Part shown: positions 56,290-64,000 of the stretch, piece after piece | Layout of the letters: each line of letters starts with the position of its first letter | Position numbering within the stretch: the stretch's first letter is position 1 | From: Planococcus maitriensis | GTDB lineage: Bacteria; Bacillota; Bacilli; Bacillales_A; Planococcaceae | Assembly (NCBI RefSeq): GCF_003289925.1 | Contig: NZ_QLZQ01000005.1 | Span: 124,001 to 188,000 of the forward strand | Direction: 5' to 3' | Length of the DNA stretch: 64,000 bases | Position numbers and translations under genes: made by a program | The notes under the pieces: generated by a model | What the model saw: the letters and a program-made list of their open reading frames with translations, nothing else | Databases searched by the model: none | Told to the model about the DNA's origin: nothing

Positions 56290-56317
56290 ATTATAACTGG
56301 AATAAAAAAGAAGTCAA
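56290..56317 (-). promoter_or_regulatory. Promoter of the tyrS T-box transcript
   Basis: TTGACT, 16 bp, TATAAT on the minus strand directly before the leader. Confidence 0.8.
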
Positions 56318-56354
56318 ATCCTAAATTGAAACCAGCTGAATCGATCGTTCATTT

Positions 56355-57833
56355 TTAAGTGTTTTCGACAACTTTTCTTTGAGGTGCTTCTTCTTTGGCC
56401 AGGTGGACGGATTTGATGAAGAAAGAAATCACCAAGCCGATCACAGCGAGCACCAAACCGAATGTAAAGGCATTTTGCACGCCGGCCGTCAGTGCTTCGG
56501 GAATAGCGGAAGCGCTGTTTGGATCGGATACAGTTTGCATATAGGTCGATTGTGTCGATGACATGATGGTAATGGCGACCGCTGTCCCGATGGCGCCTGA
56601 TACTTGCTGAAGGGTGTTCATCAAAGCGGTGCCATCTGGATACAAGTCTTTTGGCAATTGATTCAACGCATTGGTTTGGGCAGGCATCATCACCAATGAA
56701 ACCCCGACCATCAAAAGAGTATTCAAGACGACGATTGTGACTGCGGTCGTGGCGGTCGTGACGCCTGATAAGTTCCACAAGGTAATGATGATGATGGAAA
56801 ATCCGGGAATGACCAATCCTCTCGGCCCGTATTTATCGTAAATCCGCCCGGTAATCGGTGACATCAATCCATTTAACACGCCGCCCGGCAGGAGGATGAG
56901 CCCGGCTGTGACAGCTGCCAAGCCAAGTCCCGTCTGCAAATACAGCGGCAGCAGAATAGCTGATGACAGGATGACCATGAACGCGATAAACACAGCCGCG
57001 AGCCCGAGTGTGAACATAGGGTATTTAAAGACGCGGAGGTTGATCATTGGCTGGTCCATTTTAAATTGCCGGATGGAGAACAAGAACAATGAGACAAATC
57101 CAACCGCAATAGATGCGATGACGATGAAGCTGCCCCAGCCGCTTTCCCCAGCGGTACTGAATCCATAGACAATCCCGCCAAACCCAAGGGAAGACAGCAC
57201 GATGGAAGTGATGTCGATCTTAGGTTTTGTAATCACGCTGACGTTCTGCATGAACATGATGCCGAAAACTAGTGCAAACACTAGAAACGGAAGAGACACC
57301 CAGAAAATCCAATGCCAGCTTAAGTTTTCAATTAAAAATCCGGAAATCGTCGGCCCGATCGCCGGAGCGAACATGATCACCAAGCCCATCAATCCCATAA
57401 TCGCGCCTCTGCGATGAATAGGGAAGATTAGGAGAATGGTGTTGAACATGAGCGGCAAAAGCAAGCCGGTCCCGATTGCCTGGATGACACGAGCTACCAT
57501 GAGAATGCTGAAGCTCGGCGCCAGTGCAGCGATCAAGGTGCCGGTCACTGAAAAGGCCAGCGCGGCAATGAATAGCTGTCTTGTGCTGAACCATTGCAGC
57601 AATAAGCCCGACACAGGGACCAGTATGCCGAGTGTCAGCAAGTATCCGGTCGTGAGCCATTGGATGGTGGACGACCCTACGCCGAATTGTTGGATTAAAT
57701 CACCCAATGCCATATTGAGCGCAGTCTCACTGAACAATCCAATGAAGCCAGCGATTAAGAATGAAATTAAAATAGGGGTCGTTTTGATGGTTTCTTGTTG
57801 CTGTCCTGCTATTGTTGCCATATCTTTATCCAT
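56355..57833 (-). CDS. DHA2-family multidrug efflux MFS transporter (EmrB/LmrB-like)
   Basis: A 492-residue protein with 14 helices, the number of the DHA2 family. Motif C variant GLVIMFAPAIGPTISGFLIENLSWHWIFWVSLPF and the first-helix region TTGYLLTLGILVPVSGLL are EmrB/LmrB-like. It exports lipophilic drugs with protons. The start is not clear: ATG at 57833 has AGAGAGG only one base away, while ATG at 57821 is 12-13 bases off. Follows its TetR regulator at 21 bases, same strand. Confidence 0.9.
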   Translation of the reverse strand: MDKDMATIAGQQQETIKTTPILISFLIAGFIGLFSETALNMALGDLIQQFGVGSSTIQWLTTGYLLTLGILVPVSGLLLQWFSTRQLFIAALAFSVTGTLIAALAPSFSILMVARVIQAIGTGLLLPLMFNTILLIFPIHRRGAIMGLMGLVIMFAPAIGPTISGFLIENLSWHWIFWVSLPFLVFALVFGIMFMQNVSVITKPKIDITSIVLSSLGFGGIVYGFSTAGESGWGSFIVIASIAVGFVSLFLFSIRQFKMDQPMINLRVFKYPMFTLGLAAVFIAFMVILSSAILLPLYLQTGLGLAAVTAGLILLPGGVLNGLMSPITGRIYDKYGPRGLVIPGFSIIIITLWNLSGVTTATTAVTIVVLNTLLMVGVSLVMMPAQTNALNQLPKDLYPDGTALMNTLQQVSGAIGTAVAITIMSSTQSTYMQTVSDPNSASAIPEALTAGVQNAFTFGLVLAVIGLVISFFIKSVHLAKEEAPQRKVVENT

Positions 57834-57854
57834 TCCTCTCTGAAAAGCCTGATT

Positions 57855-58430
57855 CTAATTCTCTCTTTTTGACAAGATGAAAGGAATTTGATCGGCGATG
57901 ATTAAAAGCGATTCCTCGCTTTTGGTAGTAAGTGAAAGAAGAATGCCTCCCTCGATCGCGGCCAGAATGAAAACTCCGTAATCTTTAGCCTGCTTTTCAC
58001 TGTATCCTGCTTCAAAAAACTTAGTGGAGTATAGTTCACTCCACTCTTCGAATGCCGTTTGGCACGCGGACCTGATCGGTTCATTGGTCGAATATTTTTC
58101 AGCCGCAATCGTTCCAATCGGAAACCCGACTTGTTCTGTCTCATCTTTCAATAGAGCGGCCAGCTGATGAATATGGTCTTGCACCGCTTTGACAGGATCG
58201 CCGATTTGTTCGAACGACTCTTCAATCCATGCCAAAACAATATCTTTGGTATGGTGAATGGCTTCGACAGCCAGCTCTTCTTTGCCATTAGGGAAATAAT
58301 GGTACAAGGAGCCTTTAGGAATATTGATCTCTTTTAAAATATCGTTAAGACTGATCCCTTCGTAGCCGTGCAGGCGGAACAATCTGGAAGCAGCCTGGAT
58401 CAACGCCACTTTCGTATTGGGTTTAGACAT
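57855..58430 (-). CDS. TetR family repressor (LmrA/YxaF-like)
   Basis: A 191-residue regulator with N-terminal helix-turn-helix ALIQAASRLFRLHGYEGISLNDILKEINIPKGSLYHYFPNGKEEL (about 9-52) and a C-terminal ligand domain of the type in LmrA/YxaF (GFPIGTIAAE ... AFEEWSELYSTKF). It is first in a two-gene operon with the efflux pump. GAGGTG lies before the ATG. A GACCAGTC-containing operator-like site is found just upstream, as in the Bacillus LmrA/YxaF regulon. Confidence 0.87.
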   Translation of the reverse strand: MSKPNTKVALIQAASRLFRLHGYEGISLNDILKEINIPKGSLYHYFPNGKEELAVEAIHHTKDIVLAWIEESFEQIGDPVKAVQDHIHQLAALLKDETEQVGFPIGTIAAEKYSTNEPIRSACQTAFEEWSELYSTKFFEAGYSEKQAKDYGVFILAAIEGGILLSLTTKSEESLLIIADQIPFILSKREN

Positions 58431-58454
58431 AATTCACCTCTTTAAACAATTAAA

Positions 58455-58482
58455 CCGACCAGTCTAATATAATTGTTGAATA
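58455..58482 (-). promoter_or_regulatory. LmrA/YxaF-like operator
   Basis: GACCAGTCTAATATAATT on the plus strand resembles the Bacillus LmrA/YxaF target ATAGACCAGTCACTATATTT (shared GACCAGTC and following TATA). It lies 30-50 bases before the TetR start. Confidence 0.6.
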
Positions 58483-58598
58483 AATCATTGTCAAAGAATG
58501 GCTTCGCCCACAGCAGTAAAAAATAGTGTAAGAGGATCTCTCTAGATAATGCATGCTGCCACACTGAATCGGGAAGAGAAGAGCAAGGAGGGATTTTC

Positions 58599-59594
58599 AT
58601 GGATTTATTTAAAGCGATTGTCATTAAACAGCAAGAAGATGAAGTGACCTACGGCGTGGAACAAATCAGTGAAGACCAATTATCGCAAGGAGACGTCTTG
58701 GTGAAAGTGGCGTATTCGTCAATCAATTACAAGGATATGCTCGCGGTGCAGAAAAAAGGCGGAGTCATCCGCGATTACCCGATGATTCCCGGAATCGATT
58801 TCAGCGGAACGGTTGTACATACAGCGGACGGGCGATTCCAGCAAGGCCAGGAAGTGATTGTCACAGGATTTGAAATGGGAATGAGCCACACCGGCGGGTT
58901 CTCTGAATATGCCCGCGTGCCGGCCGAGTGGATCGTGCCTTTGCCGGACGGCTTGAGCTTGAAAGACGCTATGGTGTTCGGGACGGCAGGATTCACGGCG
59001 GCATTGTCCATCCAAGCACTCGAACAAAACGGTATGGACCCAAAAAACAATCCGGAGCTATTGGTGACAGGATCGACTGGCGGCGTCGGAAGCGTCGCGC
59101 TGCAGATTCTATCCAAAATCGGCTACACCAATATCACGGCCTTGGTGCGCAAAGACCATCAAGTGGACGTGGCGAAATCGCTCGGCGCAAACGAAGTCAT
59201 TTTCCCGGATGATCTGGGCGAACTGAAAAAGCCATTGAACAAGCAAAAATTCGATTATGTCCTCGATACCGTCGGCGGCGATGTGGCATCGGTCCTCATC
59301 CCGCAAATTTCTTATGGCGGTAGCATGAGCATGTGCGGCAACGCAGCTGGCCTTCAACTGACGGCGACGGTGCTGCCGTTCATCCTAAGAGGCGTCAATT
59401 TGCTTGGCATCGATTCAGTCAATGTGCCGATCGAAAAACGCGGCGCCATCTGGGACAAGATGTCAGCCGACTGGAACATCACCCAAACAACCTTGACGGA
59501 CGAAGTCTCGCTCGAACAAATTCCTGATACGATCGAGGCGATCAAAAACGGGGAGCATTTAGGGAGAACGATCGTTAATTGCCAAAATGCTTAA
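58599..59594 (+). CDS. NADPH:quinone oxidoreductase (YhdH/YhfP family)
   Basis: A 331-residue medium-chain reductase without zinc ligands. SSINYKDMLAVQ, MIPGIDFSGTV, GFEMGMSHTGGFSEYARVPAEWIVPLP and the Rossmann loop VTGSTGGVGSVALQILSKIGY (near 154) are characteristic of YhdH/YhfP (acryloyl-CoA reductase-like) proteins, which use NADPH to reduce quinones or enoyl compounds. GGAGGG precedes the ATG. It is divergent from the TetR-pump pair over ~170 bases, so the repressor might affect it too. Confidence 0.9.
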   Translation: MDLFKAIVIKQQEDEVTYGVEQISEDQLSQGDVLVKVAYSSINYKDMLAVQKKGGVIRDYPMIPGIDFSGTVVHTADGRFQQGQEVIVTGFEMGMSHTGGFSEYARVPAEWIVPLPDGLSLKDAMVFGTAGFTAALSIQALEQNGMDPKNNPELLVTGSTGGVGSVALQILSKIGYTNITALVRKDHQVDVAKSLGANEVIFPDDLGELKKPLNKQKFDYVLDTVGGDVASVLIPQISYGGSMSMCGNAAGLQLTATVLPFILRGVNLLGIDSVNVPIEKRGAIWDKMSADWNITQTTLTDEVSLEQIPDTIEAIKNGEHLGRTIVNCQNA

Positions 59595-59604
59595 ATCAAT
59601 CAAA

Positions 59605-59647
59605 AAAACGTTCGGCAAGCATGAAATTCTGCTTGCCGAACGTTTTT
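59605..59647. terminator. Bidirectional terminator, quinone reductase / S51 gene
   Basis: AAAACGTTCGGCAAGC (59605-59620) and GCTTGCCGAACGTTTT (59631-59646). Confidence 0.9.
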
Positions 59648-59676
59648 AGTTTTGCCTTTTGATGCAGCCAATGAAG

Positions 59677-60336
59677 CTAAAAAGTCTCATCTAATTTCCG
59701 GATGTTTGAGCGCGACATGACATAGACATCCCCTAAAATATCGATATGGCCGCCTTTTGAGCGCAAGGCACAGTCTTTATTTGACGCATACACGTTCATC
59801 TCATCCGACAGGGCAGAGAGTTCTTCTTGTACGAGTTCCATATTGTTTTCGAGGTCGAAATGGGACAGCACGGAGAAAGGGTCTAGCGCGAGGCCGTCGC
59901 AAACAACGTCCATGCCAACAGGATATCCAAAGCGTTCCGAGCATTTCCATTTGGCGGACATATTGATCGCTCCGGCACTGGCCCCCATGACCAAGGCGGC
60001 GCTCGTTTTGATTGGCTCTGCCAATTCGTACTCCTCCGTCAAAAACCGGTTTTGCTTAAGGGTATCTCCGCCCAATAGGAAAATGGCCGAGGCATTTCTG
60101 ATTAAGGCATGGGCCACTTCCTGCTCTACACTCGAATCGATTAAATGATATTCATCGAATGAAATGCCTGCCTGATCTAACCAGGAACGTTCCACAGCGC
60201 CGTCCATTTCAGCATCTGATGGATCCGAACTGACCATCACGAGCGATTTCCGTTCTGGAAGGTCTTCCCTTAAGGCTTTGCTTAGGTTCTCCGGGAAGAA
60301 ATCAGTAAACCAACCTAAATAATAATGGGTTTTCAT
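59677..60336 (-). CDS. Peptidase E-like (S51) protein, second copy
   Basis: A 219-residue S51 protein: GGDTLKQNRFLTE near 92, nucleophile Ser in MGASAGAINMSA (near 125), and VLSHFDLENN with the His (near 160). It is distant from the S51 protein at 52407-53105 and more like the YgaJ/cyanophycinase-related branch. ATG with GAAGGAGG upstream; the longer frame is not used. Single gene on this strand. Confidence 0.82.
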   Translation of the reverse strand: MKTHYYLGWFTDFFPENLSKALREDLPERKSLVMVSSDPSDAEMDGAVERSWLDQAGISFDEYHLIDSSVEQEVAHALIRNASAIFLLGGDTLKQNRFLTEEYELAEPIKTSAALVMGASAGAINMSAKWKCSERFGYPVGMDVVCDGLALDPFSVLSHFDLENNMELVQEELSALSDEMNVYASNKDCALRSKGGHIDILGDVYVMSRSNIRKLDETF

Positions 60337-60397
60337 AAGGGCCTCCTTCGTACAAGTGATGATAACCATTATACAGCCAATCGGTTCGTCTTTTTAT

Positions 60398-60446
60398 AAT
60401 TGCCCAAAGGGAAAGATTGCACATTGGGCAATTTTTGTGGTATAAC
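60398..60446 (+). promoter_or_regulatory. Promoter and operator-like dyad of the TetR-MMPL operon
   Basis: AATTGCCCAA (60398-60407) and TTGGGCAATT (60424-60433) are a perfect 10-bp dyad with 16-base centre. The promoter TTGCAC (60417-60422), 18 bp, TATAAC (60441-60446) overlaps its right half, so a repressor on the dyad would block it. Confidence 0.65.
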
Positions 60447-60474
60447 ATGTAAGAATTGAAAATGAGGTGATAGA

Positions 60475-61086
60475 ATGACTAACAGCGGTTTGCGGGATAT
60501 GAAAAAAATAGCGACACGCCAAGCCTTGGCCGAAGCTGCTTTTAACTTAGCGGTGGAGCACGGTGTGGACGGGTTTGTCGTGGAAGATATCGTTAAAACG
60601 GCAGGCTATTCACGCCGGACATTTGCCAATTATTTTTCATGCAAGGAAGAAGCGATCGCCAACTCCTTGACGATGAATGATTATTTAGAGCGCAACGACC
60701 AATTCACATTCTCCACGGAAATGTATACGCCCTTGGATACCATCGAGTTATATATCCGCGGAAGTTTCACGATCAATAAATTGAGGCGGCTCAACCAGCT
60801 CATTTCACTGTCGCGGAACTACCCTTCGCTCAAATTGTATGTAACCGGGGCATTGATGGAAGTGCAGGATTTTGCGAAACGCGGCATCAGTGAAGAGTTC
60901 GGCAGCGACTATCCCGAAGAGTATTACCCTATTCTGATCGGCGCCGTCTTCGGTGCGATTTTGCCGGTGCTGGATGAAAGCATTGCCGTTAAATTGCCGG
61001 AAGACGGGGAGCAGGACGAGGCCGATAATGAATTTAACCAATACATCGATACCGTGTTTGCCCATTTACGAAAAGGCTTTAACTAA
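60475..61086 (+). CDS. TetR family regulator of the MMPL exporter
   Basis: A 203-residue regulator: helix-turn-helix RQALAEAAFNLAVEHGVDGFVVEDIVKTAGYSRRTFANYFSCKEEAI (about 15-62), then a helical ligand domain with an acidic tail (LPEDGEQDEADNEF). GAGGTG precedes the ATG. It begins the operon whose second gene, 26 bases on, is the MMPL transporter, and probably represses both through the dyad at 60398-60433. Confidence 0.88.
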   Translation: MTNSGLRDMKKIATRQALAEAAFNLAVEHGVDGFVVEDIVKTAGYSRRTFANYFSCKEEAIANSLTMNDYLERNDQFTFSTEMYTPLDTIELYIRGSFTINKLRRLNQLISLSRNYPSLKLYVTGALMEVQDFAKRGISEEFGSDYPEEYYPILIGAVFGAILPVLDESIAVKLPEDGEQDEADNEFNQYIDTVFAHLRKGFN

Positions 61087-61112
61087 CAAAAGTAGAGAAC
61101 GGAGTTGCACAT

Positions 61113-63434
61113 GTGTCGAGATTTTTTTACAGCATCGGAAAAACAGCCTATAGCAAGCCTTGGATTTTCATTGCCAGCTGGCTGCTCATTTTAGGCGTCA
61201 TCATCACAGCCATCGTAACGAATGGCGTGAATACAAGCAGTGAAACAAGAATTGACGGCACCGCCGCACAGGACGTGCTGGACGAATTGGCGGAAGAATA
61301 CCCAGCAGCATCCGGGGGGCAGGGAAGTTACTTATTCGAAGTGCCGGAAGGGGAAGCCATTGACGATCCGGCCAATGCCCAAACTTTAGCTATGGCAGCA
61401 AATGAAATTTACGGCTTGGATCATGTCGTCAATCCAATGGACATGCTGCAGGACGAAGAAGCAATGGCCCAAATGCAGGGACTGCAAGGCATGGTGAGCC
61501 AGCTTCCGGCGTCTGAAGTCAACCACCGGCCGTTCATCGTTCAAGAAATGCCGGTCCCGGGCATCCAGATTTCAGAGGACGGAACGGTCGCATTATTCCA
61601 GTTCCAACTGACCAAAACAGCGGAAGACTTGAGTGAAGCGGAACGCGAAGAACTTGCGGATGCCGCAAATATCGCTCAAGAAAATTCTTCCATCACAGTC
61701 ATTCCGACGGGTGCGCTGCAAGGCGTCGATATCCCGATCGGCGGCACCCATGAAATCATCGGGCTCGCGATCGCAGCAGTCATCCTGGTCGTCACGCTCG
61801 GCTCACTCATCGCAGCGGGCTTGCCGCTAGTCGTGGCATTGATCGGCGTCGGTGTGGGCGTCGGCGGGACATTCGCCTTGTCGAGCATGTTCGAAATCAA
61901 CAGCCTGACACCGGTTCTCGCTTTGATGATTGGCCTTGCTGTCGGCATCGATTATGCCTTGTTCATTGTTAACAGACAGCGCAAACTGATCAGCGAACAA
62001 CAATTGACCGCTAAAGAAGCGGCTGCCCGTGCAGTCGGCACAGCAGGCAGCGCGGTATTCTTTGCCGGCTTGACCGTCATCATTGCGCTCAGCGGTTTGC
62101 TGGTCATCGGCATCTCGTTCCTCAGCAGTATGGCAATCGTCGCCGCATTGACGGTGCTAATCGATGTGCTGGTCGCGCTCACACTGCTCCCGGCCTTGCT
62201 TGGCTTGATCGGTGAGCGGATCGTCTCAGCCAAAACGAGAAACAAAGCTCAAACGCACAACAGCTCGAAACAAAGCTTTGCCCAAGGATGGATTACTGGC
62301 TTATTGAAAATGAAATGGGTCGCGGTCATACTGGTCATTATCGTTCTTGGTACACTCGCAGTGCCGGTCGCGCAAGTGAACCTCGGCATGCCTTCGGGTG
62401 AAAGCGCTAATCAAGACACCGCTGTCAGACAAAGTTATGACGTCATTTCCGACAGCTTCGGCGAAGGTTTTAACGGCCCGCTTCTTGTCGTGGCCAAGGA
62501 CCAGGACGCAGCTGCGGTGAATCCGCAAGAATATTTCCAGCTGCTCAGCAATATCTCACAGCTTGACGGCGTAGCGGAAGTATCGCCAGGCGGGTTCAAT
62601 GAAGACGGAACAATTGCCATCATCAGCATCATCCCAGAAAACGGGCCGACTGATGAAGCGACGAAACAATTGGTGGAAAGTTTGCGGACAGATGCCGCTG
62701 CCACTGAAAACACCAACGCAGAAATCGGCGTGACCGGTTTGACGGCTGTCAATATCGACATTTCGGAGAAGTTGGCTGAAGTGTTCCCGATCTATATCGC
62801 CATTATCGTCGTGTTGTCACTGCTTATCCTGTTAGTCGTGTTCCGTTCGATCTTGATTCCGATCAAGGCAACGGTCGGTTTCCTGTTGAGCATCATGGCA
62901 ACATTCGGCGCGACAACCGCAGTCTTCCAGTGGGGCTGGCTCGGATCGCTTTTCGGAATCGACACCGGCGGACCGTTGTTGAGCTTTATCCCGATCATGG
63001 TCACCGGCATCCTGTACGGACTCGCCATGGATTATCAAGTATTCCTTGTGTCGTCGATGCGCGAAGCCTATATCCACGGTGAAAAAGGCAATGGGGCCAT
63101 CGTCAGCGGCTACAAGACGGCGAGTAAAGTCGTCGTCGCCGCCGCATTGATCATGGTCTCGGTTTTCTCCGGCTTCATCTTCACAGATGACATCATGATC
63201 AAGCAAATCGGCTTTGCCCTGGCGTTCGGGATCCTCGTCGATGCCTTCCTGATCCGCATGATCTTCGTCCCGGCCGTCATGTCGATGTTCGGCGACAAAA
63301 TCTGGTGGCTGCCAAAATGGCTCGACAAGATTCTCCCGGATTTAGACATTGAAGGCGAAAAATTACTTCATGAATTGAATGAAAAAGATAAAGATAAAGC
63401 GATACGCACGAATACTGGAGAAAACTCCATCTAA
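61113..63434 (+). CDS. MMPL/RND-family membrane exporter
   Basis: A 773-residue protein with two repeats, each one helix, a ~150-residue outside domain and five helices. The key Asp-Tyr of the MMPL proton relay appears in both halves: LAVGIDYALFIVNRQRK (near 280) and YGLAMDYQVFLVSSMREA (near 640). Relatives (YdfJ, MmpL, ActII-3) export lipids or antibiotics. GTG start with CGGAG 8 bases upstream. The C-terminus is charged (LNEKDKDKAIR). TetR gene in front. Confidence 0.9.
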   Translation: MSRFFYSIGKTAYSKPWIFIASWLLILGVIITAIVTNGVNTSSETRIDGTAAQDVLDELAEEYPAASGGQGSYLFEVPEGEAIDDPANAQTLAMAANEIYGLDHVVNPMDMLQDEEAMAQMQGLQGMVSQLPASEVNHRPFIVQEMPVPGIQISEDGTVALFQFQLTKTAEDLSEAEREELADAANIAQENSSITVIPTGALQGVDIPIGGTHEIIGLAIAAVILVVTLGSLIAAGLPLVVALIGVGVGVGGTFALSSMFEINSLTPVLALMIGLAVGIDYALFIVNRQRKLISEQQLTAKEAAARAVGTAGSAVFFAGLTVIIALSGLLVIGISFLSSMAIVAALTVLIDVLVALTLLPALLGLIGERIVSAKTRNKAQTHNSSKQSFAQGWITGLLKMKWVAVILVIIVLGTLAVPVAQVNLGMPSGESANQDTAVRQSYDVISDSFGEGFNGPLLVVAKDQDAAAVNPQEYFQLLSNISQLDGVAEVSPGGFNEDGTIAIISIIPENGPTDEATKQLVESLRTDAAATENTNAEIGVTGLTAVNIDISEKLAEVFPIYIAIIVVLSLLILLVVFRSILIPIKATVGFLLSIMATFGATTAVFQWGWLGSLFGIDTGGPLLSFIPIMVTGILYGLAMDYQVFLVSSMREAYIHGEKGNGAIVSGYKTASKVVVAAALIMVSVFSGFIFTDDIMIKQIGFALAFGILVDAFLIRMIFVPAVMSMFGDKIWWLPKWLDKILPDLDIEGEKLLHELNEKDKDKAIRTNTGENSI

Positions 63435-63441
63435 AGATAGC

Positions 63442-63473
63442 AAAAACTGCCGGGAAGCTTCCCGGCAGTTTTT
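63442..63473 (+). terminator. Terminator of the TetR-MMPL operon
   Basis: AAACTGCCGGGAAGCTTCCCG-type perfect stem (arms AAAAACTGCCGGGAA / TTCCCGGCAGTTTTT). Confidence 0.9.
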
Positions 63474-63533
63474 CTTTGGTTAAAAAATTCCTGAAGATCG
63501 CTCGTCAGGAAGTGGGGTTCTGATGGTAACTGA

Positions 63534-63662
63534 AAAGCGTTCGTAAAAGTGTTTGAGAATTAGCGAACGTTCGTAAAGTTATTTTATACATTTACGAACG
63601 CTATACTCGGTCGTTTCCAGTCCATTTCGGAGTGTTCGTAAAAGTGTACTTTTACGAACGCT
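63534..63662. repeat. Cluster of GTTCGTAAA inverted repeats
   Basis: Five copies of a GTTCGTAAA-type sequence in 130 bases: AGCGTTCGTAAA at 63536-63547 faces TTTACGAACGCT at 63591-63602; in between AACGTTCGTAAAG at 63566-63578; then a palindrome GTTCGTAAAAGT-GT-ACTTTTACGAAC at 63634-63659. Neither protein-coding nor a plain terminator; it may be an intergenic repeat or a cluster of operators between the MMPL and MerR genes. Confidence 0.6.
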
Positions 63663-63718
63663 TTCTAGACCAAGGATTCATATGCTTGTAAAATTCACAG
63701 AATAGTGAATGGCGCCTG

Positions 63719-63749
63719 TTGACTCTTCCGTTTACGGTAGAGTTATACT
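63719..63749 (+). promoter_or_regulatory. MerR-type promoter with 19-bp spacer
   Basis: TTGACT (63719-63724), a 19-bp spacer, TATACT (63744-63749). The spacer carries the dyad ACTC-TT-CCG-TTTA-CGG-TA-GAGT. Overlong spacers with a dyad are the hallmark of promoters untwisted by MerR-family activators. Confidence 0.85.
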
Positions 63750-63778
63750 GAAAAGGAAAGAACTATCGGAGGTGTCTT

Positions 63779-64000
63779 ATGTATAGTATTGGAAAAGTAG
63801 CAAAAGAATTTAACCTGACTGTTCGGACATTGCGCTATTACGATGAAATCGATTTATTGATACCTTCCCGAATTGCAGATTCAGGTTATCGTTATTATTC
63901 AAAAGAAGATATTCTAGTTCTGCAGCGAGTTATTGCCTTAAAGAAACTAGGATTTCAATTGGAACAGGTTAAATCTATTTTGAATGAAAATGACTGGGAG
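63779..64000 (+). CDS. MerR family regulator, N-terminal part (runs off the window)
   Basis: 74 codons are present: MYSIGKVAKEFNLTVRTLRYYDEIDLLIPSRIADSGYRYYSKEDILVLQRVIALKKLGFQLEQVKSIL in pieces shows the winged helix of MerR proteins of the TipA/Mta/BmrR-like group (VRTLRYYDEI, GYRYYS). The C-terminal effector domain is outside the window. GGAGG stands 6 bases before the ATG. It should regulate its own promoter, which has a 19-bp spacer. Confidence 0.92.
   Translation, partial: MYSIGKVAKEFNLTVRTLRYYDEIDLLIPSRIADSGYRYYSKEDILVLQRVIALKKLGFQLEQVKSILNENDWE

Noticed and set aside
1..64000. CRISPR arrays, tRNA/rRNA genes, insertion sequences or prophage
   Set aside because: No regularly spaced short repeats, no cloverleaf or rRNA motifs, and no transposase, integrase or phage structural genes were seen.

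Overview
The window is a bacterial chromosome segment of roughly 50% G+C by eye, with short intergenic gaps, GGAGG-type ribosome binding sites, frequent TTG/GTG starts and many hairpin-plus-T-run terminators. Gene content (Bacillus-type Fnr with C-terminal cysteines, OhrR, YwrD/CHR cluster, DUF4181 proteins, tyrosine T-box, LexA, Zur, Fur and Noc/ParB sites) points to the Bacillota, order Bacillales, most likely Planococcaceae/Caryophanaceae (Planococcus-like). No rRNA, tRNA, CRISPR array, insertion sequence or prophage was seen; this looks like core/accessory chromosome.

Layout. 0-4.4 kb (mostly minus): partial MFS transporter, membrane diguanylate cyclase without an I-site, IsdG-type heme monooxygenase, cation:dicarboxylate/amino-acid symporter. 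4.7-9.9 kb (plus): two DUF4181 proteins, a membrane PH-like protein, three GNATs, a methyltransferase-HIT fusion, then panB behind an attenuator-like leader; a parS site lies at 6.2 kb. 9.9-13 kb (minus): five tiny membrane proteins and an M23 cell-wall hydrolase with a coiled coil. 13-22 kb: secreted M14 peptidase, UspA, Fnr, a ba3-type oxidase operon carrying an ideally placed Fnr box, and an ohr-ohrR-gpx peroxide-defence group. Two intergenic gaps (16.2-16.8 and 21.8-22.4 kb) hold tandem copies of a ~245-nt element whose copies show compensatory base changes in several helices plus a GNRA hairpin.

22.5-27.2 kb: an adenosylcobalamin riboswitch, preceded by two NrdR-like boxes 31 bp apart, leads an operon of acyl-CoA thioesterase, class I ribonucleotide reductase and flavodoxin. 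28-30.5 kb: pabA and a pabB-pabC fusion. 30.6-34.2 kb (minus): Fur-boxed ferric iron ABC importer. 34.4-38.8 kb: amidase, OFA-family MFS, LysR. 38.9-44.7 kb (plus): YwrD-like gamma-glutamyltransferase, paired short CHR transporters and a tripartite tricarboxylate transporter (tctC-B-A). 44.8-50 kb: FusB-type EF-G-binding protein with a membrane-anchored L7/L12-like partner, FAH-family enzyme, SDR, LexA-boxed Y-family polymerase, and a Zur-boxed pair of zinc-free ribosomal proteins (L33, S14). 50-56.3 kb: MFS plus ArsR-rhodanese regulator, zinc-finger membrane protein, S51 peptidase, aldehyde dehydrogenase, and tyrS behind a tyrosine T-box. 56.3-64 kb: DHA2 efflux pump with TetR, quinone oxidoreductase, second S51 peptidase, TetR-MMPL pair, and the start of a MerR gene with the typical 19-bp spacer promoter.

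Taken together the window is rich in readable regulation: oxygen (Fnr), iron (Fur), zinc (Zur), DNA damage (LexA), peroxide (OhrR), deoxynucleotide supply (NrdR plus B12) and tRNA-Tyr charging (T-box). All functional statements rest on reading the sequence and on family knowledge; no database search was possible.
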